Notes: generated from the sequence alone by a model not told the origin. A stretch of DNA of 64,000 nt from Pardosa pseudoannulata (GCA_032207245.1 CM063498.1:51056134-51120133); one strand, 5' to 3'; numbered from the stretch's first letter, positions 44,184 to 57,540 are shown. Program-made: numbers and translations.

Positions 44184-45040
44184 ATTTTAACATAACTTTT
44201 TAAAAACAGTTGAAAAGACATTAAAAGACACATACCACTATAAACCATTCAATCATCTCATCAATTTAAATTGTTTTTAATTCTATTATTAATATTTATT
44301 TTTTGCACCACAGAGCTTGTGAGTGTGACAAGGTAAAAATAAAAAAAGTGGGTCACTCTAGGTCCTTAAAAGTTCTTAATTTTTAGCATGGCTAAACAGA
44401 GATAATAATGATTACGTAAAATGAAAATTTGATGTTTTTGATTTTGAATATTACTTTAATGTTAATTTCTTAAATCTGCTTGCTAATTCAATGTTATAAT
44501 TTTTATAACTGTAATGATGATAACTTGTCGCTATAAATTTGCATGGGGGTGGAGGGCACAAAAATTGGATTGTGCCCTGGTCACAAAAGTATCTTAGTCG
44601 GGCCCTGCCTATAAATAGGTTCTTAATTCGGGAGAAATGATTCGGCCATTAAGGAGCCAATTAAAAATTTGTCTAGTTTGGATCCCACATGTAGATTTCT
44701 TTGGGAATTTCGCAAACTTGTTCTTGACTGGCGTGTGAGGAAATCTCTGGCGTGAAGTGTTGCTCACTTCTATTTTTGCTGTGAATACTTAATTTATGAG
44801 GCATGATACAGAAGTGTCAAAATGAAATTGCGCTGTTGTTTTCGCACTCTGATGCCTTCCAGATGTGTTACTTAAAATAGGTTTCTATTTCGCATTATAT
44901 GAATCTTATTATGATTGTGAGATAAGAATTAGTGGAATGTATTATTAAATATATAAACTAAAATTAAGACTTTGTGATTGAGAAATGACTAACTGGAAGG
45001 AATTTGTGTAACAGTTTATTGTAGATTAGCATTTGACATT
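44184..45040. other. Spacer with a hAT-family fragment
   Basis: GGTCCTTAAAAGTTCTTAAT near 44370 matches the termini of the element at 7787-9399. CTTAGTCGGGCCCTG near 44593 looks like an isolated hAT end. No gene recognised. Confidence 0.4.
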
Positions 45041-45052
45041 ACAAAGCAAACA

Positions 45053-45171
45053 GCACGAGGGCATGAATGTTCGTAGCCGTTCGGAATCGACTTTAAGCAG
45101 TAAGTCCCGGTGTCACTAGCCCTCGTGTTGCAAAAAGTAGACCGGTAGCGCTCCGAACCAAACCAAACGAA
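45053..45171 (+). mobile_element. 5'-truncated SINE with perfect 12-bp TSD
   Basis: Only the body and CCAAACCAAACGAA tail remain. The direct repeat ACAAAGCAAACA lies at 45041-45052 and 45172-45183. Truncation at the 5' side with an intact TSD indicates incomplete reverse transcription at insertion, not later decay. Confidence 0.92.
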
Positions 45172-45189
45172 ACAAAGCAAACATATTAC

Positions 45190-45923
45190 TATCGATAGAG
45201 AATTAATGACTACTAACGTTTAAGATTTTAACACAGTACAATAGATAAGAATAATATGATCGAGGAAGATACATAATACATAAACACAATCAAATAGAAT
45301 TGAATGAATATGGATTGGATCAGCGTTGGGAAAATGTAAACCCAATAAGATTTATGATTAAAGGAATTAAGAATTTACTTACTACAATGACTTTGAATAT
45401 TTTCACTCCTAACGTCATCCAAACTATCCACTTTAAAGAAACAAAGAAAAAACAGAGTATATTGGTCCGTAGCCGATTTAATCCCCCCGCTCTAAGCGAA
45501 CACTATTATTTTTCTATTTTTTTTTTTCAGATGGTGCTACGCTCAATGGTAACAAAATAAACGCACAAAACTATTAAGCTATTGCTGCCGCTGATTCAGC
45601 ATCATTTCTGCTGGACGGAACAATGATCTCCAGCTTTTATAACTTTTTGTTTGAGAGGAAAGAAATTTATGTATCTATGTACGTGATGATATTTTTAACG
45701 TAAAAAACAAACCACCGTAATTTGAGTGTATCTTAAAATACTTTTCGGGAGATTCTATCCTTTCATAGCCAAACCCGGCTACTATCTTTTCTTATTTCTA
45801 TCAAGTTAGCAAGAACAAAAACGACAAAATTAATTCCTGCTGACTGCCCTTCTTATATATAACTTTTTATAACATAAGTTTCGCTTCCTCCGCGTTATCA
45901 AGCGTCCCCCACTTGACTAAACA
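45190..45923. other. Spacer with a possible short terminal exon
   Basis: A very good acceptor (CTATTTTTTTTTTTCAG) ends at 45530. One frame after it reads GATLNGNKINAQNY and stops. That is too short to call. Otherwise nothing recognised. Confidence 0.3.
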
Positions 45924-46443
45924 TTAACCCTTTGCCTTAAAACAACGTATGGGAGAAGTGATCGTACGGTTGTACCTAAAATGAGAACCTCGTATCACAC
46001 ACTTGATGATTCTTTCTGGCCAAAACTGAAAAGCTCGTATCAGACATGTTATTGTTTTTAGGCTATAAAGTTTTTGTATTTGAGTTATTGTTTGTTACAA
46101 TTGGTTGTTTATTCTTAGGCGTAATTGCAATAGAGTATTATATGCAATAAATAATTAACTGTTGGTGCTTAAAAAATTTTTAAAAATCTAAAAATTTAAC
46201 CTAATGGCAAATAGGAAAATTGATACTAATAAAGGTGCTGGAAAGTGTCCTGATTACACCTTAGAACCTGAAACAGATACCTATTTAGATACATCTGAAG
46301 ATAGCATTGTAGTTTGTCCTGTGAAAAAAACTTGTGCAAAATTTAGTTAGTCATGAAACTGCTTCTGGTCGCGACGCATGAGGAAAGCTTTCATTGAAAG
46401 TGGCACACACAATCGTCGCTCGATTCATAAGGCAAGAGGTTAA
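45924..46443 (+). mobile_element. Internally deleted piggyBac element, copy 2
   Basis: TTAA at 45924-45927 and 46440-46443 flank a 512-bp sister of the element at 36069-36612. Its ORF from ATG 46204 (MANRKIDTNKGAGKCPDYTL) shares the acidic TSEDSIVVCPVKK stretch, then diverges by a frameshift and stops. Confidence 0.88.
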
Positions 46444-46645
46444 GAACCTTGATTAGCTGGCTCACACATCTCACACCTATAAATTGTAACACACGGATTT
46501 TTCACTCCAAAAGCCTTCGGGAGATGATACCATAAAAAACTGTAATTATCTTTTCTAAAATACTTTGTTTTCTCTTTGGGCATAACTCAAAAATGATCAG
46601 CCGTAATCTGTTGAAAATGTTTATTTAAGATAATTATAACATCTA

Positions 46646-47332
46646 CACTCAAGAGACAAAACATTATGACCGCCTCTACATTTTGCAATGAACTCGCCTG
46701 GATGACGTGGAAGGCACGTGATCAGGTGGAAGTGGTATTTAACTGCTGCTGGAGAGTCTGAAGAATCATTCTTTCACTTACTTCTGTGTGTTTTGGGAAA
46801 GGCTGCGGATCTAAGCGATTTTGATAGAGGGCAGATTGTAATGGCTCGAAAGCTCGGAACAAGTATTTCCAAAACTGCACTACTCGTGGGTTGTTCACGA
46901 TCTACAGTTGTTAGTACTTATGCAAAGTGGATGAATGACGGTGAAACCAGCAGTAGACGACATGGTGTTGGACGTCCACACGCTATCAAAGAAAAAGGTC
47001 TTCGGAGACTGTCTCGTATGGTGAAGCGTCGGAGTGGTTCCAGGAACATGATGGTGAATTCCAGTTAATGTCCTGGCCACCTAACTCACCGGATCTGAAT
47101 CAGATAGAACACATTTGGGATGTCATGGGACGGCAGCTCAGAGTTCAAAGACCACCCATTCGCAATATCTCGGATTTGCGTAACCGTTGCTTAAACATCT
47201 GGTACAATCTGTCTCCGGCCATCTACCAAGGACTTGTGGCATCCATGCCAAGGCGGGTTGAAGCTGTGTTGTGCGCCAAAGGTGGGCCAACTCGTTATTG
47301 ACAGGTGGTCATAATGTTTTGGTTCTTGAGTG
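46646..47332 (+). mobile_element. Internally deleted Tc1-like transposon
   Basis: Left end CACTCAAGAGACAAAACATT (46646) and right end AATGTTTTGGTTCTTGAGTG (to 47332) are inverted repeats flanked by TA (46644-46645, 47333-47334). The 687-bp length reflects loss of the central transposase region. Both ends look intact, so it could in principle be mobilised by a related transposase. Confidence 0.9.
46794..47301 (+). pseudogene. Tc1-like transposase with central deletion
   Basis: The N-terminal part reads [60 protein letters not shown], a Tc1 HTH followed by the GRP(R/H) hook. The usual ATG is TTG here. Near 47028 the frame jumps to [33 protein letters not shown], which is the C-terminal part containing the catalytic E of DD34E. 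The first two catalytic aspartates are deleted and the two halves are in different frames, so it is inactive. Confidence 0.92.
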
Positions 47333-47530
47333 TAGTTGTGCATCTTGCTTTTAATCGCAATCGGCACTCTTCATAACGAAAAATCTCTTTATAACGTATA
47401 TTGGCGTTTTCAGATATAACTAAAAAATGATTAAGTCATAAAATGCAGAAATACTGTATATAGGACTGTTATAGCATCTAGTTATGCACTTCACCTTTCA
47501 ATTGCAATCAGCACTCTTTACTACGAAAAA

Positions 47531-48789
47531 TGTCTGGATGGGATCTTTCACTAGATCCTGTTGTTGTTCATTGAAAACAAAACACTGTCTTGTGCCTTTT
47601 CTTACTTTAATTTAACCAAAACAAAATATGTACAACTATTTACAAAATTGTTACTTCTGCCACATGGCAGTTAATGTTATTATATCCGCTCGGGTCTCAA
47701 GCGACCATACCTCACAGAGGCCATCTTACAAAAGCTGTGCCTCACATGTAGTGCCCCTGGCGGCAACACGCCGCGGGCGGAGAGGATCAACCAATGCCTA
47801 TATAACATACATTGAAGTTTTCAGGTTTTTAATCAATAATATTTAGCCGTAAAATGTGAAATTTTTTTTATTTAGGACTATTATAACATCTAGTGGTGAT
47901 CCTCCAATTTTTATTTCATTTTGTAATTTTTATAATGAGAAATCTTAAAATAAAAACCATCAAAGATACCGATCTACATTAATACAACTCAAAGATAGCG
48001 ACTTATGCATAAGCAGTTGTAATAATGATTTTTAAGGCGATGAAACAATGTTCATTTATAGAAAACTAAAATAAAAATTTATTATTTGCACAAAATAAAT
48101 TTCGAATTATTTTACTTTTTATTACTTCCTGTTAATCAGTAAAGGTAGTATCGTAATCCTAAAAAATTTCAGTTTACAAAGAAATATCTATACAATGAAA
48201 ATTCTTAATATAACGAATATTAACGTTGCACGTCTCCGTCACCTGGCTGTACTTTTAGCTCTCCTCAAACAACACCATTACGTTGAGAAACGAAGATAAC
48301 TTTGAATCTTGAAGATAATGTGCAAATTATAGTTGTGATGATGTATTATACAAAATTAAAAAAAATTATAATGTAATTAATATAGAAGGAAGTGGTGTCA
48401 GATAAGATATTTCCGTATTTAATACTTGATGTCAGTATAAAATGTTGGAAACAAGGTATAAGATTTAACGGTGCGGTTTGTATCTTTCCAAAATTTAAAA
48501 TGATGTATACAAGGGTTGAAACTTTAATAGTGGTAACACTGCTGTAAAGATGCTACGCGACAAAACAAAAGAATGTGTCGTATACCACACGTAAGCTACA
48601 TACCTACCTTACCTCTCAGCTAAAAGACTCGTCCTTTCTACGTCATACAAATGGGGATTGACGATAAGAATTTATCCTTGTATTAGATTGCGATCTAAAG
48701 TAAGTGTTGTTAGGATGTTTTCATAGCAAGAACACCGAAAATGGATAAAAGTTCCATGTGCCAGAGGTCGTACATCACGACAATGTCAT
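47531..48789. other. Spacer with one more satellite-like monomer
   Basis: 47805-47950 again carries GGACTATTATAACATCTAGT of the ~145-bp monomer family. 47690-47800 is GC-rich (ACACGCCGCGGGCGGAGAGG) without an open frame of note. Confidence 0.45.
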
Positions 48790-49130
48790 CTTGGGCTTCA
48801 AGAGGCTTGCGAGGAATCTGCATTGCTTAGAGGACTGTAACAAAATGTGTAAAAGCCTTGAATGAAGAACGCCAAAATGTGGCAGACATCCATCCGCCAG
48901 GTCGTCCTAGTGTCAGCGATGCAGAAATGCATGCTGTTGCCGTACTAATGGACAGTGATCAATGCAAAATTCGTGAGCTGGTCCGAAAGACAGGATTTGC
49001 ACATACGGCTGTGCTGAACATTCTGAAGGAACGCCTGAGCATGAGCAAAATTCTGCACTTTCTGCAGAACCGCCATATTATTCTGCATGACAATGGTCGG
49101 TCATTGACAAAATTGACATTTCAGTTCCTA
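48790..49130 (+). pseudogene. Mariner-like transposase remnant, rearranged
   Basis: Joined across a frameshift the translation gives QEACEESALLRG, TVTKCVKALNEERQNVAD and PPGRPSVSDAEMHAV. VLMDSDQCKIRELVRKTGFA, HTAVLNILKERLSMSKI follows, then directly ILHDNGRS. This is the HTH region of a mariner transposase with the GRPS hook, fused by deletion to the second catalytic motif (HDN). The regions between and after are missing. No terminal repeats were found. Confidence 0.7.
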
Positions 49131-52100
49131 TGTCCAAAAGTTTTTTTTTTTTTTTTTACATACGACTATCAGCAGTCTGAAATTTTCTTGGTTGTCACAA
49201 ATGTTTCTAATCACTTATAATTTATTAAAAACAGGTGGCATAAAATGCAAAGCAAACGACAGAGGTAAGGGAAAAAATAATTCTGATGTCAGTGGGAGAT
49301 CTTAAAATACTCTGATGGATCAAACAAAGGATGATTTCTGGATAAGGCTACAGATGCTATAGTCTATGGAATATAGAGAGTAGAGTTTAACCTTCAAGTC
49401 ATTCATTGCACACCTGCGAAAATACTAGAATGTTCTTTCAGGTGCTGTGCCTTTAGGTTGTAAATATCTGAGGTATTTAAAGTTTATAGAAAAGACTCAT
49501 TTTTGAAACACTATTTTCATCAATAATGCGGATTCATCCGACTATATTTGAATCTTTTCAAGCCGCCGATATTATAAAATATCCATTAAAGATTAGTTTT
49601 TATTCACTCCGATATGCTACCGTGGTTAGTTTCTAATTTAGCCTTGTTTACCTGCTACAAAGGTCACTATTTAAGAGAAATTCAAACAGCGTTTTATGTG
49701 TTCCCAAGTCAGGGCTTGTAATTATAAAGGCACGAGACATATCCTAGATGTATAAGTGCATTAAAAAAATTAAAAAAAAAAACAATTTTTTTTTTAAAAG
49801 ATTCGTTGAGAAAGACATTGATAATGGGTATGGCATTCTACCAGTCAAAATCTTTAAAATGACATTTCTCCATGTTTACAGTCACACAAAGTGTCGCAAA
49901 CTATACGTACATGAAACATTACTTTTCTATTTAGTCGTTTTCTTTCTCAATACACTTTGGGAACCGTGAAATAAGTTTTATTTAAACTTTGTCGAAAAAG
50001 TCTCAAGCTGTCTCTTTGATTTACTGTTTGGAGGCACTTTATATCACATCATCGGTTGAATACCGTTTCCCATCCATAAATGATATCAGAGTGGTTGAAA
50101 AGATGAAAATCTAAAAGGCCAAATGAAGGTTTTGAAGTGAGTAGTTAGTGATCTCCCAACCAAATGAGTTCAATAGTTGCTTTGTGGTGTTGAATGTGAG
50201 ACAAAGCGTATTGTCTTTCAACAAACATACTTTCAATGTTAGCATTCTCCTTATTTTGTTTACATCGTTCTTTTTAATCTAAGATAACTGTAGTGTTTGC
50301 TCCTTACTGGGTTGGACCACATTAAAATCGGACCATGACGGGCCTCTCGTAGGTCAGCGGTGGCTTGGTAGCCATTTATGGGTCACTGTTGCGGCACGAT
50401 CATCATTAGTTGTTGCTGTATGTCTTCGGATGGGTCAGCGTAAAACACACTTAATCTAAGATAACTTTTAAAGCACCTGTCTCGTAGTTGGTGGCATTCA
50501 GAATAGAAACACTCATTTTAACGTGATTACACAAGCGTTTTTAGCCTACTGTTCAAACGATCAGACGTTCAAATCTCATGATTTTGCGCATGAAATGGCC
50601 TGCTGCAGGGGTCGGCAGACTTTCGAGAGAGAATTTCCAAATTGCATTTAAAACGTGATAATCAAGGTATGAAAGAACCATTTATATGTATTATTTGCTA
50701 TAGGTATAATACGGCAGAATATAAGCCGACTCCTGACCAAGTGGTTATCTTGCACGGATGAAATTTCGTAATTCCGGGTTTGAGCACTGGCAAGAGTTTT
50801 TTAAGCCTCTGTATTTAAACTGAAAGAACAAGGTGGACAAATATGTGGCCTTTCGCGTGAGTTTGACAATGGGAGAGAAGTACGAAACCAGAAACACATA
50901 TCTTCCTTTTTATGATGACCTAAATTGAAGAAAATCTACAGCGTGATATGCCAAGCACATTACACTCAGTAGGGTAAGCAGTTAGTTACGAGTTATCAGA
51001 TCCCAAAACTTTGTTCTTGAACATGGTACTTCCTCCTTTATTGAAAAAAAAATCCCTTTCATTAGCATAGTCCCAGTACTCTTACTTTCTGCATACCAAT
51101 AGTATAGGCTATATGATTCCCATTAATGTATGACTTATTTCGTGAGGTAAAACCTAGAATTCTTGCCTAAATAAATTTGTTACCTTATGTCCGGTGGAAG
51201 AGACCCACAGCTTATAAAAAGATCAGTCTTAAACCTGACGGGTCGATACAAAAACATAGTTCTCCCTTCTTGTCGTTAATTATAACTGATGTATAGTGCA
51301 ATTCAATAAACGTTTAGCTTTGTTCCTCTTTACCAAGAACATTTTCCTACATTACTGTAGAAACTTGTTTAAAAAAGAAATAAGCCCCTGTAGTAATTTT
51401 TAACGGGTATCGAAATGGCTGAAATCTGGTAAGCTGTAACTACCCAACATTATAATATTAAAGCACCATAAGCTTTATTGGACATTATATTACTTTTGAG
51501 AACATGTTCGAATGGCATAATGGTGAATTTCTTCTACCTCCTGATATTTTACAAGTGCTGAGAACACGTTTTTGAAGGTAGTCTGTTATTTTAAAATCTC
51601 CTTATAAACTGGCAACAGTTTGCAGAAAGACATATGTAGTATTCTTTTAGATTCATGCCATTATTGTGCCCATATAACCAATTTTATTTTCACATTTCCT
51701 CATTATTAAAGATATTTCGCAATTTACAATGTTCCGCATGCGAAATTATCAAAGTAATACTCATCTGTCGTAACACGATTAAAAGGTTAAACATTGTTTT
51801 CCTGCAATTTTGAGATAATCATATTGTTTTAACAGGATATATTCTTGAATGAAGAAGATTAAAGCAAAGTTTGATTCAGCTACAACATGCGCACTAAGAG
51901 GCAATCAGGTGGAAAAACCATAATATATGTTATTTAAAGTAAATTTTACAGTCACGTAAGTAGATATGAATGACAAAATGAATTAAAGTAAACTCACAAA
52001 TTTCGGTAAAATAGTTTTTGAGGAAGAAAAAATACTTGTACCTTTTTTTAAGCAGTAATCACGACCACTTAGAAAAATTGCCATAATTCCTATGTTAAAG

Positions 52101-52200
52101 TTAATTAAGAAAAAACGAGAGGAAAAGAAAATTATTTGCTGAAACAAATCATCCAGATGTGTCATTGTAGTTTTGACATACTCGTGTGGCCTTCCTTGTA
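49131..52200. other. Gene-poor stretch, part 1
   Basis: CAGGGGTCGGCAGAC at 50606 looks like a single hAT terminus with no partner. The minus strand of 50290-50460 is nearly open (EDIQQQLMMIVPQQ, stop, then ATADLREARHGPILMWSNPV) and GC-richer than average; it may be a retroelement scrap. Nothing else supportable. Confidence 0.35.
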
Positions 52201-54545
52201 TTAATTAAGTCATCATTTAATTGCAACGTTCGTATAAGTACATAATTCATGCAGATGCATATTTGTTTTGATTCATTTACTGTTTGACTTTTGTCGCATG
52301 GGAAGGAATGCATAATTTTTCATCTGTATTCCAGAGCCGTATCACACACACATACATATACACATGCATTATTATAAATTCTAAAGCCCCGAAATAAAAA
52401 TTATTTCGTCTCTACTAATTTTACTTGCTCACATGTATTTAAACACACATAAAGTGATGTAGACTAATATGAAGCAAGAGACAGCAATTCTGTTTTCAAA
52501 TGTTAATAAAAAATCATTACTTTGGAACCCATAAAATTCTTGAGATACTTTGTACCTGTTTGAATATTTTGTTTAAAAATTATAGGCAACTTCAGGCTCA
52601 GTGTCCTTCTTAAGTGTATGGCCGTTAGAATATAATTTTATTGATTCAAGGAATAAAATAAAATATTTGAAACATGCCACACGAAAAAAAGAAGTAAATG
52701 TAGCCTAAATGAAAAACCTCTTTTTCTTTGGGAACGTCACAAGTGGTTATACGCAGAGAGAGCTGCTATACTACATAAACTGAACTAGAAGGAATAGAAC
52801 AAACAACTCTTAATCACGCCTATGACCTGGATTTATAACCGTTTTAGCTTTGGGCACCTCAACCCCTAGGTTAGTAGCCAAAACCGTTAAAGATCTTTTC
52901 ATTGCTAAAGAGGTATAAGTTTTTAAAACGGTTTATAGCTGTCTAAACAAGAAAAACTCTCCACAATACAATATAAGAGAGGAAGATTTTGCTGTTATCT
53001 CCGATTACTTAACTTTTTTCCCAGTACTTCGGGTCCGGTTATTTTCTTACTAACCCTCTCGTGGTCCAGTAAAATCTCTTTTTTTTGCGAATTAAATGCT
53101 CTATATTTAACTATAAATAAATTTATTACAACATTTAATATTTAGAAGAAGTTTAGAAAGTAAAAAACGATGTACATTTGGAAAATGATGGTGAGCGACA
53201 TGCTCTATGTTTACAATTTTTTCTCCACTGGAACTGTCCGTTCTGGTTTTCTGACAGCAACCAAGTCCCTAACAGAGAATGGATATGTGAGTATACATAT
53301 GTGAGTAACAGGATAAATATGTAAGTTTGGATGTTCTCTCACTGGAGTGGGGGGGGGGAAGATTGAGAAGTGGGAGGGAGGCGAAGATTCAGGATCGAAA
53401 ATTCTCCCATCCTGAGGGTGATAAAAAATGGGGGATTTCTAACAGCGTGGCTCTGAGGTATACTTAGCAGTTCTAATAATCATTGTGATGAGGCGATTTA
53501 GATCAGTAATAGAATTGATTAATTAATACGAGGAGTAAAATGCTTGGGATCTAAATCTGACCTCATCACATCTTTTGTAAAGGGGAGAGGACAATAAAAA
53601 TTATTTCAACGGTTTTTCGTGTTGTGCGGGATTCTCGGGCGGGGTTCTGATCCCAATTGACTATTTTCCAAGATGTACTTGTTGGAGTTTTACATAGACC
53701 GCTTTGAAGAAACCTGGATTTAGTAAAAGCGCCAAAATAAAAAAAAGTTTGAGAATTACTGGCATACATAAAAAATTACTTTACAGGAAACTATAAATTT
53801 TGTACACTTTTGTTTTTCAAAGTTTTGGTAAATATTCTTCAAAGTGTATGGATTAAAATAAAAATAAAAATAAATGAAATATTATCTCCATATAAAAATT
53901 ACATGTTTTGCTTTTCTAATAACTATGGATAGTTATAGGAATACGAGTAAACTATGAAATATATTTTACCGTACAGGAATGTGAAAAAAATTGACAAAAA
54001 GTTTATAAACAGACCCTAGTTTATATTATAGTCAAAGCTTTCTCCAAACTTTAATATTTAACTTTTCATAATAACTATCACAAATTTTCTTAGTATTCTC
54101 TTGTACTTAAATGTCCTGCCTTAAAACTTCTGATGACAGAAAAAGTTATCACAAAATGTATGATACATAAAAATACTATCCCAAGCATCATTTATATGTG
54201 GTCATTAAACCCGATAGGTAGACTGCAGGGCGTATCCCAAAATCATACATACAGTAAACAGAGCGGGTAAATAAATTAAGCATCTTAATCAAAGAAGAAG
54301 ATAATAAAAGCCCATGGTTAAAAAATGTTGTGATAGGTTTTATGTATTTAGCTATATATAAAACATATAAGAAAAAGTCTCTCAATTTACTCTTCTACTT
54401 TTGCTAGACTTTATAGAATTCTTCGGAAAAACTATAAAACTTTTAAAACGACATTAAATATTTTCAAGACAACTACACATTCCCAAATTGTTAAGTATTT
54501 TTTCTGTTCTTTCCAATTCCCGAATAAATAGAATGCTTTATGGTA
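52201..54545. other. Gene-poor stretch, part 2
   Basis: CTAACCCTCTCGTGGTCCA at about 53050 resembles the terminus of the TTAA element at 35770 but lacks an intact TTAA and a partner end. A G9 tract lies at about 53350. No gene recognised. Confidence 0.4.
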
Positions 54546-54552
54546 CCGGAGT

Positions 54553-54668
54553 CAGCGGGTTTGTATGCCGCTGATGTCATAGATGTTTGTAGCTGTCGAT
54601 CCCATTAGAAATTGTGCAACAAAAAGGAATAAATTAATTAAACAACCATAATACTCCAAACCAAAACC
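54553..54668 (+). mobile_element. Degenerate SINE remnant
   Basis: Recognisable from GTCATAGATGTTTGTAGCTG, GTGCAACAAAAAG and ACTCCAAACCAAAACC; the tRNA-like head is heavily decayed. Confidence 0.5.
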
Positions 54669-55942
54669 TGTCCTTTCCTTAGATTTACTGCAATAGTTGA
54701 ATTTTATCATGGTATGTATCATCCAAACTGCTGCTTTTTAGAGCTCAGTGTTGTTTCAATTTCGGCTTTGAAGGGTTTAACAACTTCCCGCGATGCCTTC
54801 TACTTATTAGTAAAGAGGCAAAAATCATATACAAACAAAACGTTTTGTTTCTATATCCATATCTTTAACAAATATGAGACCTTAAATTTTCAATCTGAAA
54901 ATACCAACTGTTAACTAGAACTCAATTTGAAGCTATTTGTGAGACCTGGCTGTACAAAAAGTGTCACTGAAGGTGAAAGCTTATTAAAGAATTATTTTAA
55001 AATATTTTCTTATTACTTAATAAGGATCCTCATATAAAGTTCAGCTTAGCGGCAAGTCCTAAGCTCAAAATTAGTAAAAAAAATCTAATAATTTTCTTTT
55101 TTTCTTCTTAGTAGATGCGAATGGGGAGTTAAAGATTAGTTAATCACTGTGCCTAAACCTGGAGGATTGACCAAATCGGTCCGTGAGTTTAAATCCCATT
55201 GAAGGCATGGCCATTTATAGGCCGTTTTAAGCAGTAAGAGCAGGTCTCGTTAACCTTCGTTTGACAATACATGGATTATTACTAAATTTTGTATCTGGAT
55301 CACCCATCTTGATGGCATTAGTCCTTATTTATTGTCACCCCTTGTTATCTGCAGCCCTTTGTAAACATTATAGTAGATTTTCATTGCTAATGTGATGGCG
55401 TCATTTCCCCCCCATTTTGTACCTACACATGTACTTTCAATCCTTACGCAGTATAAAACAGAAACTACGTATATTTGTTGACTCTTGAGTAAAATAAATT
55501 GCATGTGTTAACAAAAAATCACTTTTGACGTACGCTGTGTGTTGGAAAAATGCGAAGGTATTAATTAAATGCACGCTCACACGCGTTACTCTTCGTTACA
55601 TGCTCATTATCGTTTCCAAAGTTATGAAATTCTAAAACCTTTGTTGTTACAAGGTAGCATTTCTACAAATTAGTGTTTCCTGAACTGATATCATCACAGA
55701 ACACATTTTAAGTTCTGAAATTTTTAATGAACACTAAATTAAATGTAGGTTTTTACGATAGTACTGCGGTAAGGAATATAAAGTTATTAGTTAATATTAG
55801 AAGTTTTAGATTTATTGACTAAAATAAAAAGAGTGTATGTCCTGTTCCCCCCCCCCAAAAAAAAAATAAAGAATATGAAAAAAAGTAATGTAAATGGAAT
55901 ATGAACCATTCTCTCTTGTTTTGTTCAATTATACAGTCATTA
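54669..55942. other. Spacer with a second degenerate SINE
   Basis: 55150-55270 keeps TTGACCAAATCGG, GTGAGTTTAAATCCCATTG and GGTCTCGTTAACCTTCG of the SINE in plus orientation. The rest has no recognised gene. C9A13 homopolymers lie at about 55846. Confidence 0.45.
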
Positions 55943-55963
55943 CACACACACACACATATATAC

Positions 55964-56037
<74 letters not shown>

Positions 56038-56521
56038 AAAAGTAAACTAAATCAGGCAATGCAAGCATTTTATATAAGACCTCTAAGACGGCCCGAGAAA
56101 ATTATCAGGGGTTTTCAAATCTTAAGGGCAAACATTCTTGCGTTTTTTTGCTTTCCCTTTTTTAACCTTTAACTTAAATTGACCACTGGGGCTACAGTTT
56201 ACGCCCTCAGAGAAGGGGATATAACCAATTATAACTCTACATTGCCCTAGCGGACAATTTAGGAAATTTTCAAACAGAAAGGAGGTACACGCTATCGGAG
56301 GCAGATTTTGACACAGATTTTGACTGAGATGTTGACCCAGGTGTTAAGGGCCTTTTACTTATAACTTTATGCTGGCTGGCCCCTCAGTATGTCCTGTCCC
56401 TATAATGAAGTGGAACCCGTCCTCCAACGTTCTGTTAATAAAGGTCTTTAACTAAACGGTGTCATTTTTATGGGTCATGACTCCAACCACCCATCGTGAA
56501 GTCCGTTTTACTACATATATA

Positions 56522-56600
<79 letters not shown>
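55943..56600. repeat. Microsatellite-bounded dispersed repeat, copy 2
   Basis: (CA)n(TA)n at 55943-56033, shared sequence at 56095-56513, then (TA)n(TG)n at 56514-56600. It aligns over its length with 8611-9031 (for example ATTGACCACTGGGGCTACAG and CCCTAGCGGACAATTTAGG). An extra ~60-bp segment separates the left microsatellite from the shared part in this copy. Confidence 0.75.
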
Positions 56601-56827
56601 TATCCAACATTCCATTCGGTTGAACTTTGCCGCCGGAAGAACTTACATCTGGACAGTGTACGCGTGGAACGCGAAGTGTGTGTGTGAACAGTCGAACTAA
56701 TGACCGTTGGTGCTGAGAGGAGGCATCCCTTAAATTTCTTAATGTTTTTCTTATTTGTTCTTGTTATTAAAGTTTTTTTTTATATATACATCTTCTCCGT
56801 GGTGCGTGATTTATCCCCTTTCTACAT

Positions 56828-57468
56828 CAGGGCCGTAGCCAGAAATTACTTTCGGAGGGGGATATTGTTTTTTGTGAAGGATACTTCAATAAAACTACAG
56901 GTTTTTTATGTATGTATACTCCTAATGAGTATCATAATACAATGGGAATTTAAAATATCAAAATGATTAAAAAATGATATTATGAAAAAATTTATAGCCT
57001 TGAATGAGTAATATAGTAACTACACAATGAATTAACAGTAAAATTAACATTGAAAGTATATAAACTATACATGGTAATAAATCCTAATTTTTAAAACAGA
57101 AGTATAGCTAAAAATAAAAGAATAATTTTGAAAGAAAATGAAAATGTTCAAATTTTTACTTTATATTATAAAATATGCTTTTTTTTTTTTTTTTTTTTTT
57201 TTTAATTTTCGCCAAAAAATTTCCACAATTCTTCCAATTGTGAAACATTATTGTGATGAGTTACCAAAAGTGCTAATCAATCAGTTCTTACATGTTCAAT
57301 TCAATTTGCACCTACTTTTAACTCAACGTCACTGTTCTAAGCCCACTTTTGTCTATTCAGATATAGGCAGATGACACACACATGGTACAGTTTCTTTCCA
57401 CGAAACGGTTTTTTAGAATTTCGGAGGGGAACCAGTCCCCTAAATCTCTTCCGCTGCCTACGGCCCTG
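56828..57468. mobile_element. hAT MITE with near-perfect 8-bp TSD
   Basis: Ends CAGGGCCGTAGCCA (56828) and TGCCTACGGCCCTG (to 57468) are inverted repeats (13 of 14). TTCTACAT (56820-56827) and CTCTACAT (57469-57476) agree at 7 of 8. GGAGGGG motifs lie just inside both ends. Length 641 bp; no ORF; T24 at about 57180. Confidence 0.85.
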
Positions 57469-57471
57469 CTC

Positions 57472-57476
<5 letters not shown>

Positions 57477-57540
<64 letters not shown>
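57477..57540. repeat. (TA)n microsatellite
   Basis: A pure TA tract following the hAT MITE and its target duplication. Confidence 0.95.

Larger units (their letters stand above)
46560..47530. repeat. Diverged ~145-bp satellite-like monomers, cluster 3 (split by Tc1)
   Basis: Two adjacent units share ATAACATCTAGTTGTGCA / ATAGCATCTAGTTATGCA, then AATCGCAATCGGCACTC / AATTGCAATCAGCACTC. The Tc1-like element at 46646-47332 sits at the TA of CATCTAGTT in the first unit. The second unit shows what the empty site looks like. Confidence 0.7.

Noticed and set aside
45531..45575. Short terminal exon GATLNGNKINAQNY after a strong acceptor
   Set aside because: Fourteen codons are too few to distinguish from chance without transcript evidence.
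50606..50620. hAT terminus CAGGGGTCGGCAGAC
   Set aside because: No partner end or duplication was found downstream, so no element can be delimited.
53050..53075. piggyBac-type terminus CTAACCCTCTCGTGGTCCA
   Set aside because: It resembles the element at 35770 but has no intact TTAA and no matching second end.
54130..54152. Hammerhead-like core CTGATGA...GAAA between AACTT and AAGTT
   Set aside because: Only two bases separate the two core segments, so stem II cannot form; the match is coincidental.
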